NCBI GenBank assembly: GCA_030039095.1
Contig: JASHQP010000526.1
Span: forward strand, 1-7,270
From: Streptosporangiaceae bacterium
GTDB lineage: Bacteria; Actinomycetota; Actinomycetes; Streptosporangiales; Streptosporangiaceae
Length of the DNA stretch: 7,270 bases
Reading direction: 5' to 3'
Below are positions 1-5,811 of this stretch, piece after piece (positions within the stretch are counted from its first letter, which is position 1; every line of letters starts with the position of its first letter). Under the pieces are notes generated by a model. It was given only the letters and a program-made list of their open reading frames with translations. It did not search any database and was not told the DNA's origin. The position numbers and the translations under genes were made by a program.

Positions 1-1003
1 CGGGCCCGCCGCACGGCGCCGCGCCAGCCGAGCACGCCACGACGATCGTGTCGTCCAGCTGGCCGGACTCCTCGAGGAAGACGAGCAGCCGCCCGATCTG
101 GTGGTCGGTGTAGGACCAGAGGGCGGCGCAGGACTCGGCGCTGCGGCTGCTGAGCCGCTTCTCCTGCTCGCTCAGCGAGTGCCATGGCCGGGCCGCAGCC
201 AGGTCGCCGTCGGGCAGCCCGCCGCGCGAGGGGTGCCCGTCGGCCGAGGCCAGCGTGGTGCCTTCGGGAACCACCCCGAGCCGCTTCATGCTGGCGAGCG
301 CGGCCTCCCGGTAGCGGTCGTAACCCATCTCGAACCTGCCACGGTAGGCCTCGGCCCACTCTCGCGGCGGTGCCAGGGCGTCGCTGCCGCCCAGGGCCAG
401 ATAACACAGCCACGGCTGGCCCGGGGCGGCCTGCCGTCCGTCACGGATGAACTCCACGGCCATGTCGGCGAGGTCGGCGGTCAGGTGGTAGCCCTCGGCC
501 GGTGAGTACGGCGGATCCACGTTCCGGTTGTCGAAGACCAGATCGGGATACCAGTGACTGGCCCGGCGGCCCAGGAACCCGTAGAAGCGGTCGAAGCCGC
601 GGCCGAGCGGCCAGGCCCTGCGCGAGCCAGTGATCGCGCCCGCCTCTGCCGGGCCGAGATCCCACCGTCCCACGCAGTACGTGCGGTATCCGCCGCGGCG
701 CATGATCTCGGCCAGGGTGGCGGAGCCCGGCGGCCTGATCGTGCTCGGACGGGCCGGGCGGGTCACGCCCGGGTCGCCGGCCGCGACCGGGGACGCCGGG
801 CGCGGTGGCCCGTCGCGGCCGGTCAGCAAGCAGTCTCGGGTTGCCGTGGAAGTCCCAGGCGTGTGCCATTGTGAGAACCGCAGTCCCCGCGCGGCGAGCC
901 ATTTCAGGCACGGGGTGTCGATGAGCCCGCCGAACGCGTTCCAGGTGGCGATGCCGGCGTCATCCCATACCAGATACAGCACATTAGGCACAGCGTCGAT
1001 CAT
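1..1003 (-). other. Sulfatase-like domain with lost active-site residues (C-terminal part of the fusion, incomplete)
   Basis: Residues about 505-838 of the fusion follow the arylsulfatase layout: PNVLYLVWDDAG, then HTPGTSTATRDCLLTGR, then GYRTYCVGRWDLGPAEAG, WPLGRGFDRFYGFLG, YHLTADLADMAVEFI and TDHQIGRLLVFLEE. Compared with the family (from memory of the consensus), D518 and D519 remain. The formylglycine site is Ser556 in STATR. The Lys and His of VGKWHLTP are Arg617 and Asp619. The His of the CHAP-type motif is Asp712. The metal-ligand pair of SDNGAS is Ala830-Gly831. Family members of this type usually run to about 750 residues, so more than half lies beyond the window. A working hydrolase is unlikely; a binding or structural role is an inference. 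If translated separately, ATG 1003 or 1027 could serve, though neither has a clear ribosome binding site. Confidence 0.8.
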
Positions 1004-2515
1004 CGGGACCGGTCGGGCCGGACGCATCGCACTGCGCGGGTGAACTTCGGGTGAACTGGCGGGAACTGACGGCCGGCGCCGGGAAGGCCGGTCAGCCACG
1101 CCCCCGGACCGGACGGCCGGCTCTGCCTGCGGGGCCCGTCCCGGCGCTTGGTCGTCCCCGCCGCCCGGCGCCCCCTGTGCGGCCGGCGCCGGGGCGGGCG
1201 CGAGCCTGGACGAGAGCAGATACGCCACGACCACGGCGACGATGACCAGCGGCGTCACGGCCAGGCCATCGGTGGAGAGCAGGAGGACGGGCAGCAGCAC
1301 CGAGGTCATCGGGAGCCTGAGCATCACCGTCATCATCGCGCCGATGCCCATGGCCACGGCCGGCACCAGCGGCAGGCCCGGCAGGTGCGACATCGCCACG
1401 CCGCCCGCCGCGCCGATGAACATCGAGGGGAAGATGGGGCCGCCTCGAAAGCTGCTCAGTGACGCGGCGTAGGCGAGCCCCTTGCACACGAGGAGCAGCA
1501 GCAGCGCGCCCACGGTGTACGCCGCGCTGTGCAGGATGAACGGGCCGAGCTCGTTCTGGCCGGAGAACAGGACGTCGGACGTGGCCTTCCCGCTGCCCTC
1601 GGCGTAGGCGATGGCCAGCCCGGCGACGGCGAGGCCGACAACGGGCATGATCAGAAGCATCCGCCGCTCGACGCGGGAGCGCAGCAGCAGCGCGAGCCGG
1701 TGGATCCCCACACCGAGCGGCGCGGCGGCCGCCCCGATCACCAGCGCCCAGCCGAACTCGGCGATGTCGGGCGTGGCGAAGTGGGGAAGGTGGGGCAGCG
1801 CCAGCGAGAAGGTTCCGAGCCCGGTCCAGTGGCCAAGGCCGATGAAGATCAGCGAACCGATGCCGGCCGCCAGGAGTCCGGGAACCAGCACCAGTTCGAG
1901 CGCTGCACCGCCGACCCCGGACACCTCCATCAGCAAGAACGCGCCGATGACGGGCGACCCGAGCAGCGTGCTGATCGCCGCGAAGCTGCCTGCCGACGCC
2001 ACCACGACCCGGGCCTTGCGCGGTGCGTCCCGCTTGGCCAGCAGCACGGCGCCGACACCGAGGCCGCCGCCGAGGGCGATCAGCGGCGCCTCGGGCCCCA
2101 GCACGATCCCGAGGCACAGGCCGGCCAGGGCCGCGAGCACGATGCCGGGCAGCTCGACCGGCGACGGAGCGCCGCCCGCCTTGAACCCGTCGGCCGGTGA
2201 GTGCCCGCCGGTGCCGGGGAGGTACCGGATCGCGAGCGCGACCAGGACGCCGGAGATCACCAGCAGCGGCACCGGCCACCACACCGGCTCCGCGTGGAAG
2301 CCCAGGCCACGGGGCAGGCTCGTGAAGATCCATCCCTGGAGCTTGCTGATCAGCGCCAGGAACCCGAACGCCGCCGCGGACACGGGCACGCCGATGATCG
2401 CGGCGAGCGCCAGCAGCGCGAGGTAGCTGCGGGATCGCAGCGCCGCGAGCGGATCGGACGGCGTAGTCACCGCGGCAGCCTGGTCCGGCGGGGTTCCGTC
2501 CCCGCCGGTCGTCAC
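1..2515 (-). CDS. ClC chloride channel fused to degenerate sulfatase-like domain (3' end beyond window)
   Basis: A single minus-strand frame starts at GTG (2513-2515) and stays open for 838 codons to the left edge. Residues about 25-437 are a ClC anion channel/transporter: many hydrophobic helices, GTGGH (101-105) at the GSGIP site, GPEAP (140-144) with E142 at the gating-glutamate position, and GGPIFP (358-363) at the GxFxP site. Residues about 438-504 form a Pro/Ala/Arg-rich linker with no stop. From about 505 the protein resembles a bacterial arylsulfatase, but most catalytic positions are substituted. The start overlaps the DUF2252 stop by four bases (GTGA), suggesting translational coupling; a second GTG at 2468-2470 is possible. 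ClC family members conduct or exchange Cl- and related anions across the membrane. The fusion is read directly from the sequence. The alternative is two genes with a base missing in the linker: a one-base shift would end ClC at the TGA at 1092-1094 and leave ATGs at 1027 or 1003 for the sulfatase. Confidence 0.8.
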   Translation of the reverse strand, partial: MTTGGDGTPPDQAAAVTTPSDPLAALRSRSYLALLALAAIIGVPVSAAAFGFLALISKLQGWIFTSLPRGLGFHAEPVWWPVPLLVISGVLVALAIRYLPGTGGHSPADGFKAGGAPSPVELPGIVLAALAGLCLGIVLGPEAPLIALGGGLGVGAVLLAKRDAPRKARVVVASAGSFAAISTLLGSPVIGAFLLMEVSGVGGAALELVLVPGLLAAGIGSLIFIGLGHWTGLGTFSLALPHLPHFATPDIAEFGWALVIGAAAAPLGVGIHRLALLLRSRVERRMLLIMPVVGLAVAGLAIAYAEGSGKATSDVLFSGQNELGPFILHSAAYTVGALLLLLVCKGLAYAASLSSFRGGPIFPSMFIGAAGGVAMSHLPGLPLVPAVAMGIGAMMTVMLRLPMTSVLLPVLLLSTDGLAVTPLVIVAVVVAYLLSSRLAPAPAPAAQGAPGGGDDQAPGRAPQAEPAVRSGGVADRPSRRRPSVPASSPEVHPRSAMRPARPVPMIDAVPNVLYLVWDDAGIATWNAFGGLIDTPCLKWLAARGLRFSQWHTPGTSTATRDCLLTGRDGPPRPASPVAAGDPGVTRPARPSTIRPPGSATLAEIMRRGGYRTYCVGRWDLGPAEAGAITGSRRAWPLGRGFDRFYGFLGRRASHWYPDLVFDNRNVDPPYSPAEGYHLTADLADMAVEFIRDGRQAAPGQPWLCYLALGGSDALAPPREWAEAYRGRFEMGYDRYREAALASMKRLGVVPEGTTLASADGHPSRGGLPDGDLAAARPWHSLSEQEKRLSSRSAESCAALWSYTDHQIGRLLVFLEESGQLDDTIVVACSAGAAPCGGP
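1205..2515 (-). other. ClC voltage-gated chloride channel domain (N-terminal part of the fusion)
   Basis: Residues 1-437 of the fusion. About 25 polar N-terminal residues precede the first hydrophobic segment. The selectivity-filter and gating landmarks appear in the usual order: GTGGHSP (101-107), LGPEAPLIALG (139-149) and FRGGPIFPSMFIGAAGG (356-372). The E142 position suggests that the proton/gating glutamate is kept. The first motif is degenerate, with Gly where GSGIP has Ile and His where it has Pro, and the helix before the C-terminus (LPMTSVLLP, 401-409) shows no tyrosine corresponding to the central Tyr of EcClC. Actinobacterial ClC proteins of roughly this length without CBS domains are common. 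Whether it is a channel or an H+/Cl- exchanger cannot be told from sequence alone. Confidence 0.85.
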
Positions 2516-3969
2516 ACGCCGCTTTCGGCCATGATCCGGCCCGACGTGACGGCGTCCAGGAGCGCCTGGTGGTCCCTTTCGTTCTGGTCCGCGTAGGCGC
2601 CGGCGAACTGAGTGATCGCCTTGTCGAACGTGTCCGAGCCGCCGAGGTAGGAGGCGATCGCGATCCGGTCGCCGGACCGGGCGTGTGCCCTGGCCAGGGT
2701 CCAGCCGCACAGCTGGGCGTAGATGCGCATGCCGCGCGGCACCATGGCCTCGATGTCGAGCGAGAACTTCCAGTCCCGCAGCTGGCGGACGTAGAAGTCC
2801 CGGTTCTTGCCGTCGGGCGTGTTCGTAATGCGCTGCCAGCCGAGGAAGATGTCGCTGGCGGCCTGCATCAGCCGCTGGCCGGCGACCACGCGCTGGCCCT
2901 GGTTGGCGAACTTGCTGGAGCCGACGTAGCGGCACAGCACCGAGTCCTGGGCTTCCTTGACCTGAAGGAACAGCGGGTCGCCGGTGTCGCGGCCGAGCAT
3001 CAGCACGATCCAGCAGCGGGTACCGACGCTGCCGACGCCGACCACCTTGTGCGCCATGTCGCAGAACTCGTACTGCTCGAGCAGGTACCGGCGGTCGGTC
3101 TCCAGGGTCCGCCGGTATCCGGCTATCAGGTCGCTGATGACCGCCTCGAAGCTCTTGCGGTCCACCTCGTCGGGGATCAGCTGGTTGACCGGGACGATCA
3201 GTGGCGGGTCGGCGATGATCCGCGGCCTGCCGTCGACCATGTGGGTGAGCTTGTCCACCGCCTGCATGCTGTCCTTGGTCCGCGCCTTGGCAAGTCCCTT
3301 GTCGACCGCCTTGCGCTGGCGCGCCTTCAGCTGCGCCGGGTTCTGCTGCCGCAGGAGATCCATGTCGGCGCTGGCGTACCAGACCTCCAGGTTGGTCATG
3401 CCGGCGAAGCCGCGCATCGCCTCCCGGTACATGGCGACGGCGGCCGCGACGATCGCGCGGCGCTTCTTGCCCGGGAAGCCGTTGTCGCGAGCCGCGACCT
3501 CGAGGCTCGCGGCCAGCCGCTTGACGTCCCATTCCCAGGGGCCGGGCAGGGTCTCGTCGAAGTCGTTCACGTCGAAGACCAGGCGGCGCTCGGCGGAGCC
3601 GAACACGCCGAAGTTGGACAGGTGGGCGTCGCCGCAGGCCTGCACGGCCAGGCCGGAGACCGGGGTGGTGGCCAGGTCGGCGGCCATGGGCAGCGCGGCG
3701 CCGCGGTAATAGCTGAACGGCGACGCCATCATCCGGCCGTAACGGACCGGGACCAGGTTGGGCACCCGGGTGGCACCCTGCTCCTCGAGCAGCGCGATCG
3801 GGTCGGGCCGGTCTGCCGGGTCGAACTCCGCGTGGCTCTCGAGCGGCACCTCGGCCCGCGCCGACTTGCCGCGAGCCGCGCGCTCGGCCGGGGTCATATG
3901 CACCAGCCCCGTATCGAGCTGATACCGATGCACAGGCCGGGTCGGCCTCGCTGCCGTGGTGGCGCTCAT
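2512..3969 (-). CDS. DUF2252 family protein
   Basis: A 485-residue protein of the DUF2252 family (COG4320), whose biochemical role is not established. Hallmarks seen are YYRG (87-90), CGDAHLSNFG (112-121), VFDVNDFDET (131-140), GVGSVGTR (311-318), LFLQVKEA (333-340) and FYVRQLRDWK (392-401). GDAHLSNFG and DFDE look like the catalytic and metal-binding loops of aminoglycoside phosphotransferase-like kinases, while GVGSVGTR followed by K338 looks like a nucleotide loop and its lysine placed after them. That kinase reading is inference. The start ATG (3967-3969) has a strong ribosome binding site, GAGGGGAG, six bases upstream. The frame is open further upstream to about 4551, but that part is antisense-frame shadow of the membrane-protein gene. 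The stop TGA overlaps the ClC start by four bases. No signal peptide or membrane helix is evident, so it is probably cytoplasmic. Confidence 0.93.
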   Translation of the reverse strand: MSATTAARPTRPVHRYQLDTGLVHMTPAERAARGKSARAEVPLESHAEFDPADRPDPIALLEEQGATRVPNLVPVRYGRMMASPFSYYRGAALPMAADLATTPVSGLAVQACGDAHLSNFGVFGSAERRLVFDVNDFDETLPGPWEWDVKRLAASLEVAARDNGFPGKKRRAIVAAAVAMYREAMRGFAGMTNLEVWYASADMDLLRQQNPAQLKARQRKAVDKGLAKARTKDSMQAVDKLTHMVDGRPRIIADPPLIVPVNQLIPDEVDRKSFEAVISDLIAGYRRTLETDRRYLLEQYEFCDMAHKVVGVGSVGTRCWIVLMLGRDTGDPLFLQVKEAQDSVLCRYVGSSKFANQGQRVVAGQRLMQAASDIFLGWQRITNTPDGKNRDFYVRQLRDWKFSLDIEAMVPRGMRIYAQLCGWTLARAHARSGDRIAIASYLGGSDTFDKAITQFAGAYADQNERDHQALLDAVTSGRIMAESGV

Positions 3970-3975
3970 TATTGG

Positions 3976-3983
3976 CTCCCCTC
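3976..3983 (-). promoter_or_regulatory. Ribosome binding site of the DUF2252 gene
   Basis: On the minus strand GAGGGGAG lies six bases before the ATG at 3967-3969. It fixes the start there and argues against the longer open frame that continues upstream into the neighbouring gene. Confidence 0.8.
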
Positions 3984-3990
3984 TGGATGT

Positions 3991-4010
3991 TGCCCGGTCC
4001 CCGCCGGGCA
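3991..4010. repeat. Inverted repeat in the gap before DUF2252
   Basis: TGCCCGG and CCGGGCA (7-bp arms, 6-base loop) form a perfect stem. It sits 21 bases upstream of the DUF2252 start in the 131-nt gap after the membrane-protein gene. There is no T-run on either side, so it is not a typical terminator; an mRNA-processing or attenuating hairpin is possible. In DNA this GC-rich such short stems also arise by chance. Nothing else was recognised in the gap. Confidence 0.35.
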
Positions 4011-4100
4011 CCCCCGCCGGAACGCGGCCGCCAGCCGACTGCGCTCCCCTGGCTGCGGTCGCCGCGCCAGTCACGATGCCCGGGCGCGGTGCCGGTTGCG

Positions 4101-4793
4101 TCACCCGGCCGGGGTGATCGGCTCGCGGCCGCGCGCGAGCAGGATGTCGACGCTCAGTGCGAGGATCCACGCCGGGAACAGCAACTCCACCCAGACCGAG
4201 ATGCCGGTGCCGATCAGCAGCACGAGCGCGACCGGCACGCCCGCGTAGGTGAGCCAGCGGGAGATGATCTTGGTTTTCCGCGCGATCGTCACCGTGGTGA
4301 GCGTGAACACGGCCGCCATCCGCACCGCGTAGGTGTTCACCAGGGCGGCTGTTACGTCGCGGCCGAGCACCAGCGTGCTCGACGCGGACGAGCCGAACGA
4401 CTTGGCCGATATCCCCGAGACGATCCCGCCCTCGATGGCCGTGGCCACGAACAGCATGCCGACGAACAGCAGGCCGCTGCCGATGAAGATCGTGGCGAAG
4501 AACCGGTCCTCGTGCCTGCCGACCCGGTCCCTGACCACCCCGATGAACCACAGGAAGGCGATCCCGGCGAACGGGACGAGGTTCATCCCGATCGCCACGG
4601 TGGTCCGCCGCGTGGAGTCGTTCAGCCAGGCGCCCGCCTGGCCGGCACTGGCCGGCGTCGACAGCCGTATCAGCAGCAGCGACACGATCCCCAGCACCGA
4701 GAACACGATCCCGGCCACCGCAGCGGCGCCCGGCGTCTTCAGCGGACTGGCGACCTGCACCTCGTCGGCGTCCACCGTCTGGTTGGCGGTCAT
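4101..4793 (-). CDS. Multi-pass membrane protein of unknown function
   Basis: A 230-residue protein that I do not recognise by name. After a polar N-terminus (1-22) it has hydrophobic segments at about 24-44, 66-87, 100-120, 148-170 and 183-220, the last long enough for two passes, so five or six membrane helices. Loops carry charged clusters such as VRDRVGRHEDRF (87-98) and ARKTKIISRW (171-180). No catalytic motif is evident and there are no cysteines. The ATG (4791-4793) follows the SHOCT stop by 7 nt; a GAGAGGG ribosome binding site at 4796-4802 overlaps that stop region, which ties the two genes into one transcript. It is probably an integral inner-membrane protein. The role is unknown; the context with a CMD-like protein, SHOCT, DUF2252 and ClC suggests a shared accessory or stress-related operon. 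Confidence 0.88.
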   Translation of the reverse strand: MTANQTVDADEVQVASPLKTPGAAAVAGIVFSVLGIVSLLLIRLSTPASAGQAGAWLNDSTRRTTVAIGMNLVPFAGIAFLWFIGVVRDRVGRHEDRFFATIFIGSGLLFVGMLFVATAIEGGIVSGISAKSFGSSASSTLVLGRDVTAALVNTYAVRMAAVFTLTTVTIARKTKIISRWLTYAGVPVALVLLIGTGISVWVELLFPAWILALSVDILLARGREPITPAG

Positions 4794-4800
4794 GTCCCTC

Positions 4801-5076
4801 TCAGGCGCTGCCGAGCAGCTTCGCTTTGGCGGCGGTGAACTCGGAGTCGGACAGGGCGCCCTGCTTGTGCAGCTGGTTCAGCTGGTTGAGCTGATCGAGC
4901 ATGGACGGCTTGGGCACCGCAGCCGGCGCCTGGCGCGCGTTCTGCTCGTCCTCGCTGCGCCGTGCCTGCTGCTCCTGCGCTTGCTCAGCGGATCGCTGAG
5001 CGGACTTCTTCCCCGCCACGTACGCGCCTCCGCCGATCACGGCCGCGCGCAGCAACGGGCGTCGTCGCATGAACAT
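4801..5076 (-). CDS. SHOCT domain-containing small protein
   Basis: A 91-residue protein. A basic N-terminus, MFMRRRPLLRAAVIGGGAYVA, is followed by a charged Gln/Glu/Arg-rich stretch (about 23-50, coiled-coil-like) and a C-terminal SHOCT motif (about 60-91): LNQLHKQGALSDSEFTAAKAKLL. SHOCT is a short bacterial C-terminal helical motif, thought to mediate oligomerisation and often joined to membrane segments. Residues 9-21 are mildly hydrophobic (LRAAVIGGGAYVA) and might anchor the protein weakly. The start ATG at 5074-5076 has an excellent ribosome binding site (AAGGAGGA, 5081-5088); an in-frame ATG at 5068-5070 is less well placed. The gene lies 27 nt after the CMD-like gene and 7 nt before the membrane-protein gene. 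The domain call is firm; its job here is unknown. Confidence 0.9.
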   Translation of the reverse strand: MFMRRRPLLRAAVIGGGAYVAGKKSAQRSAEQAQEQQARRSEDEQNARQAPAAVPKPSMLDQLNQLNQLHKQGALSDSEFTAAKAKLLGSA

Positions 5077-5080
5077 GCCT

Positions 5081-5088
5081 TCCTCCTT
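5081..5088 (-). promoter_or_regulatory. Ribosome binding site of the SHOCT gene
   Basis: AAGGAGGA on the minus strand with GGAGG five bases before the ATG at 5074-5076. It is the strongest such site in the window, favours this start over the ATG two codons later, and suggests high translation of the small protein. Confidence 0.8.
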
Positions 5089-5103
5089 GCCGGCGACGTC
5101 CGG

Positions 5104-5463
5104 TCACGCGCCGTCGGGCAGCTCGAGACCGAGCGCGATCATGATCTCCGGGGCCGCAGCCATCGCCCGCGGCCCGCCGACCTGCGGGGCGACGGCGCGC
5201 AGCACGCCGACCAGGTCCTGCGGCGTGGCGCCGGAGTCCAGCGCGTTGGCCACCTGCCAGACGTACGAGACCGGGGGAGCGTCGACCGCGATCAGCGCGG
5301 CGATCTTGACCAGGGAGAACGTGCGGGCGTCCAGGCCGCTGCTCTCCTGCCCCGCCGTGCGGACCTCCACCATCTCGTCCAGCACGCGCTGGTCCCCCTT
5401 GGACATGCCGGCCAGGGCGTCCCTGGTCGCGTCGTCGACATCTGCCTGTACGGGCACGGTCAT
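5104..5463 (-). CDS. Carboxymuconolactone decarboxylase (CMD/AhpD-like) family protein
   Basis: A 119-residue all-alpha protein resembling the CMD family: TRDALAGMSKGDQRVLDEMVE, then the core RTFSLVKIAALIAVDAPPVS, YVWQVANALDSGATPQDLVGVLRAVAP and GGPRAMAAAPEI. CMD-fold proteins include gamma-carboxymuconolactone decarboxylase and the AhpD peroxidase partner. This copy has no cysteine and no histidine anywhere, so the AhpD CxxC redox site and its helping histidine are absent; peroxidase chemistry can be excluded and any other activity is unknown. The ATG at 5461-5463 is preferred because AAAGGA lies eight bases upstream; the GTG at 5494-5496 would add 11 residues (MESRLTERTAA) but has no good site. 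It appears to be the first gene of the leftward operon and is probably cytoplasmic. Confidence 0.85.
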   Translation of the reverse strand: MTVPVQADVDDATRDALAGMSKGDQRVLDEMVEVRTAGQESSGLDARTFSLVKIAALIAVDAPPVSYVWQVANALDSGATPQDLVGVLRAVAPQVGGPRAMAAAPEIMIALGLELPDGA

Positions 5464-5471
5464 CGCCGCGG

Positions 5472-5477
5472 TCCTTT
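5472..5477 (-). promoter_or_regulatory. Ribosome binding site of the CMD-like gene
   Basis: AAAGGA on the minus strand, eight bases before the ATG at 5461-5463. It selects this start over the in-frame GTG at 5494-5496. Confidence 0.6.
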
Positions 5478-5533
5478 CGGTCAGCCTCGATTCCACGTGC
5501 GGTAACAGTCGCGCCTCACCGGCTCGGTCGCGT

Positions 5534-5548
5534 CACCCGCAGCGGGTG
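5534..5548. promoter_or_regulatory. Perfect inverted repeat upstream of the CMD-SHOCT operon (possible operator)
   Basis: CACCCGC-A-GCGGGTG is a perfect palindrome with 7-bp arms and a single central base, 70 bases upstream of the CMD-like ATG. The one-base spacer makes an RNA hairpin unlikely and suits binding by a dimeric repressor or activator. No convincing -10/-35 pair could be assigned nearby. The regulator is unknown. Confidence 0.45.
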
Positions 5549-5550
5549 GT

Positions 5551-5590
5551 CGGATCACGTCGAGTCACGTTGGGTCACGACGGGTTACTT
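5551..5590. repeat. Direct repeats with exact 10-bp period upstream of the operon
   Basis: Four consecutive 10-bp units read CGGATCACGT, CGAGTCACGT, TGGGTCACGA and CGGGTTACTT, with a shared core of (A/G)TCACG in the first three and TTAC in the fourth. The spacing equals about one helical turn, as in arrays bound by a multimeric protein on one DNA face. The fourth unit contains the stop codon of the GAP-like remnant, so it is partly coding; the first three are intergenic. A looser TCACC match lies at 5533-5537, inside the adjacent palindrome region. Confidence 0.55.
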
Positions 5591-5811
5591 GCCGGAGATC
5601 AGCCCGTAGCCCCCGTCGAAGACCATCAGCACACCGACGACGGCGACCGCGGCCACGGCCAGCGCGCTGCCGTGTGCGCGCAGCCACGCGTTGAAGGCCC
5701 TCAGGCGTTGCGCGGTGAGCCCGGGCGCGACGAGGAAGAGCACCAGGGGCAGCCAGGCCAGCACCACGTAGATCAGTGTCCAGCGGTCCCCGGCCGGGGC
5801 TGGCCTAGCTC
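5585..5811 (-). pseudogene. C-terminal remnant of a GAP/Sap-type membrane protein
   Basis: An open stretch of 74 codons ending at TAA (5585-5587). From GDRWTLIYVV it contains a hydrophobic helix (VVLAWLPLVLFLVAPG), a basic amphipathic loop (TAQRLRAFNAWLRAHG) and a second helix (ALAVAAVAVVGVLMVFDG) just before the end. This arrangement matches the last third of GAP/Sap family membrane proteins, which are usually a little over 200 residues with six helices. The frame meets an in-frame TGA at 5810-5812, and the sequence beyond shows no continuation in any minus frame. GTG codons at 5762-5767 could start a 60-residue protein, but no ribosome binding site precedes them. It is therefore called a truncated relic; a genuine small two-helix membrane protein is the alternative. 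The family assignment is from memory of its pattern and is moderate. Confidence 0.5.
5788..5799. repeat. 12-bp perfect palindrome near the remnant's broken end
   Basis: CCCCGGCCGGGG is self-complementary. It lies where the GAP-like homology fades, 90 bases before the cydD start. It could be a regulator site for cydD or merely a GC-rich chance palindrome. The rest of the interval up to the cydD start shows no clear promoter, terminator or intact gene. Confidence 0.3.

Noticed and set aside
441..911. Minus-strand frame in the sulfatase-like region
   Set aside because: Shifted frame relative to the sulfatase-like coding frame, which alone shows family blocks.
1001..1027. Independent start of a separate sulfatase gene at ATG 1003 or 1027
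   Set aside because: No ribosome binding site precedes either ATG and the ClC frame is continuous through them without a stop; kept only as an alternative in case of a sequencing error.
1092..2333. Long minus-strand frame inside the ClC region
   Set aside because: Composition is Arg/Ala/Gly-rich typical of a shifted frame in GC-rich DNA; the overlapping frame encodes a full ClC domain with its motifs.
3991..4010. Rho-independent terminator before DUF2252
   Set aside because: A 7-bp stem without a following T-run; not enough to split the operon.
2569..4248. Long plus-strand frame opposite DUF2252
   Set aside because: Antisense shadow of DUF2252 with low-complexity composition and no recognisable domain.
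3970..4551. N-terminal extension of the DUF2252 frame
   Set aside because: The frame is open but Arg/Gly-rich without family similarity, overlaps the well-supported membrane-protein gene, and a strong ribosome binding site marks ATG 3969.
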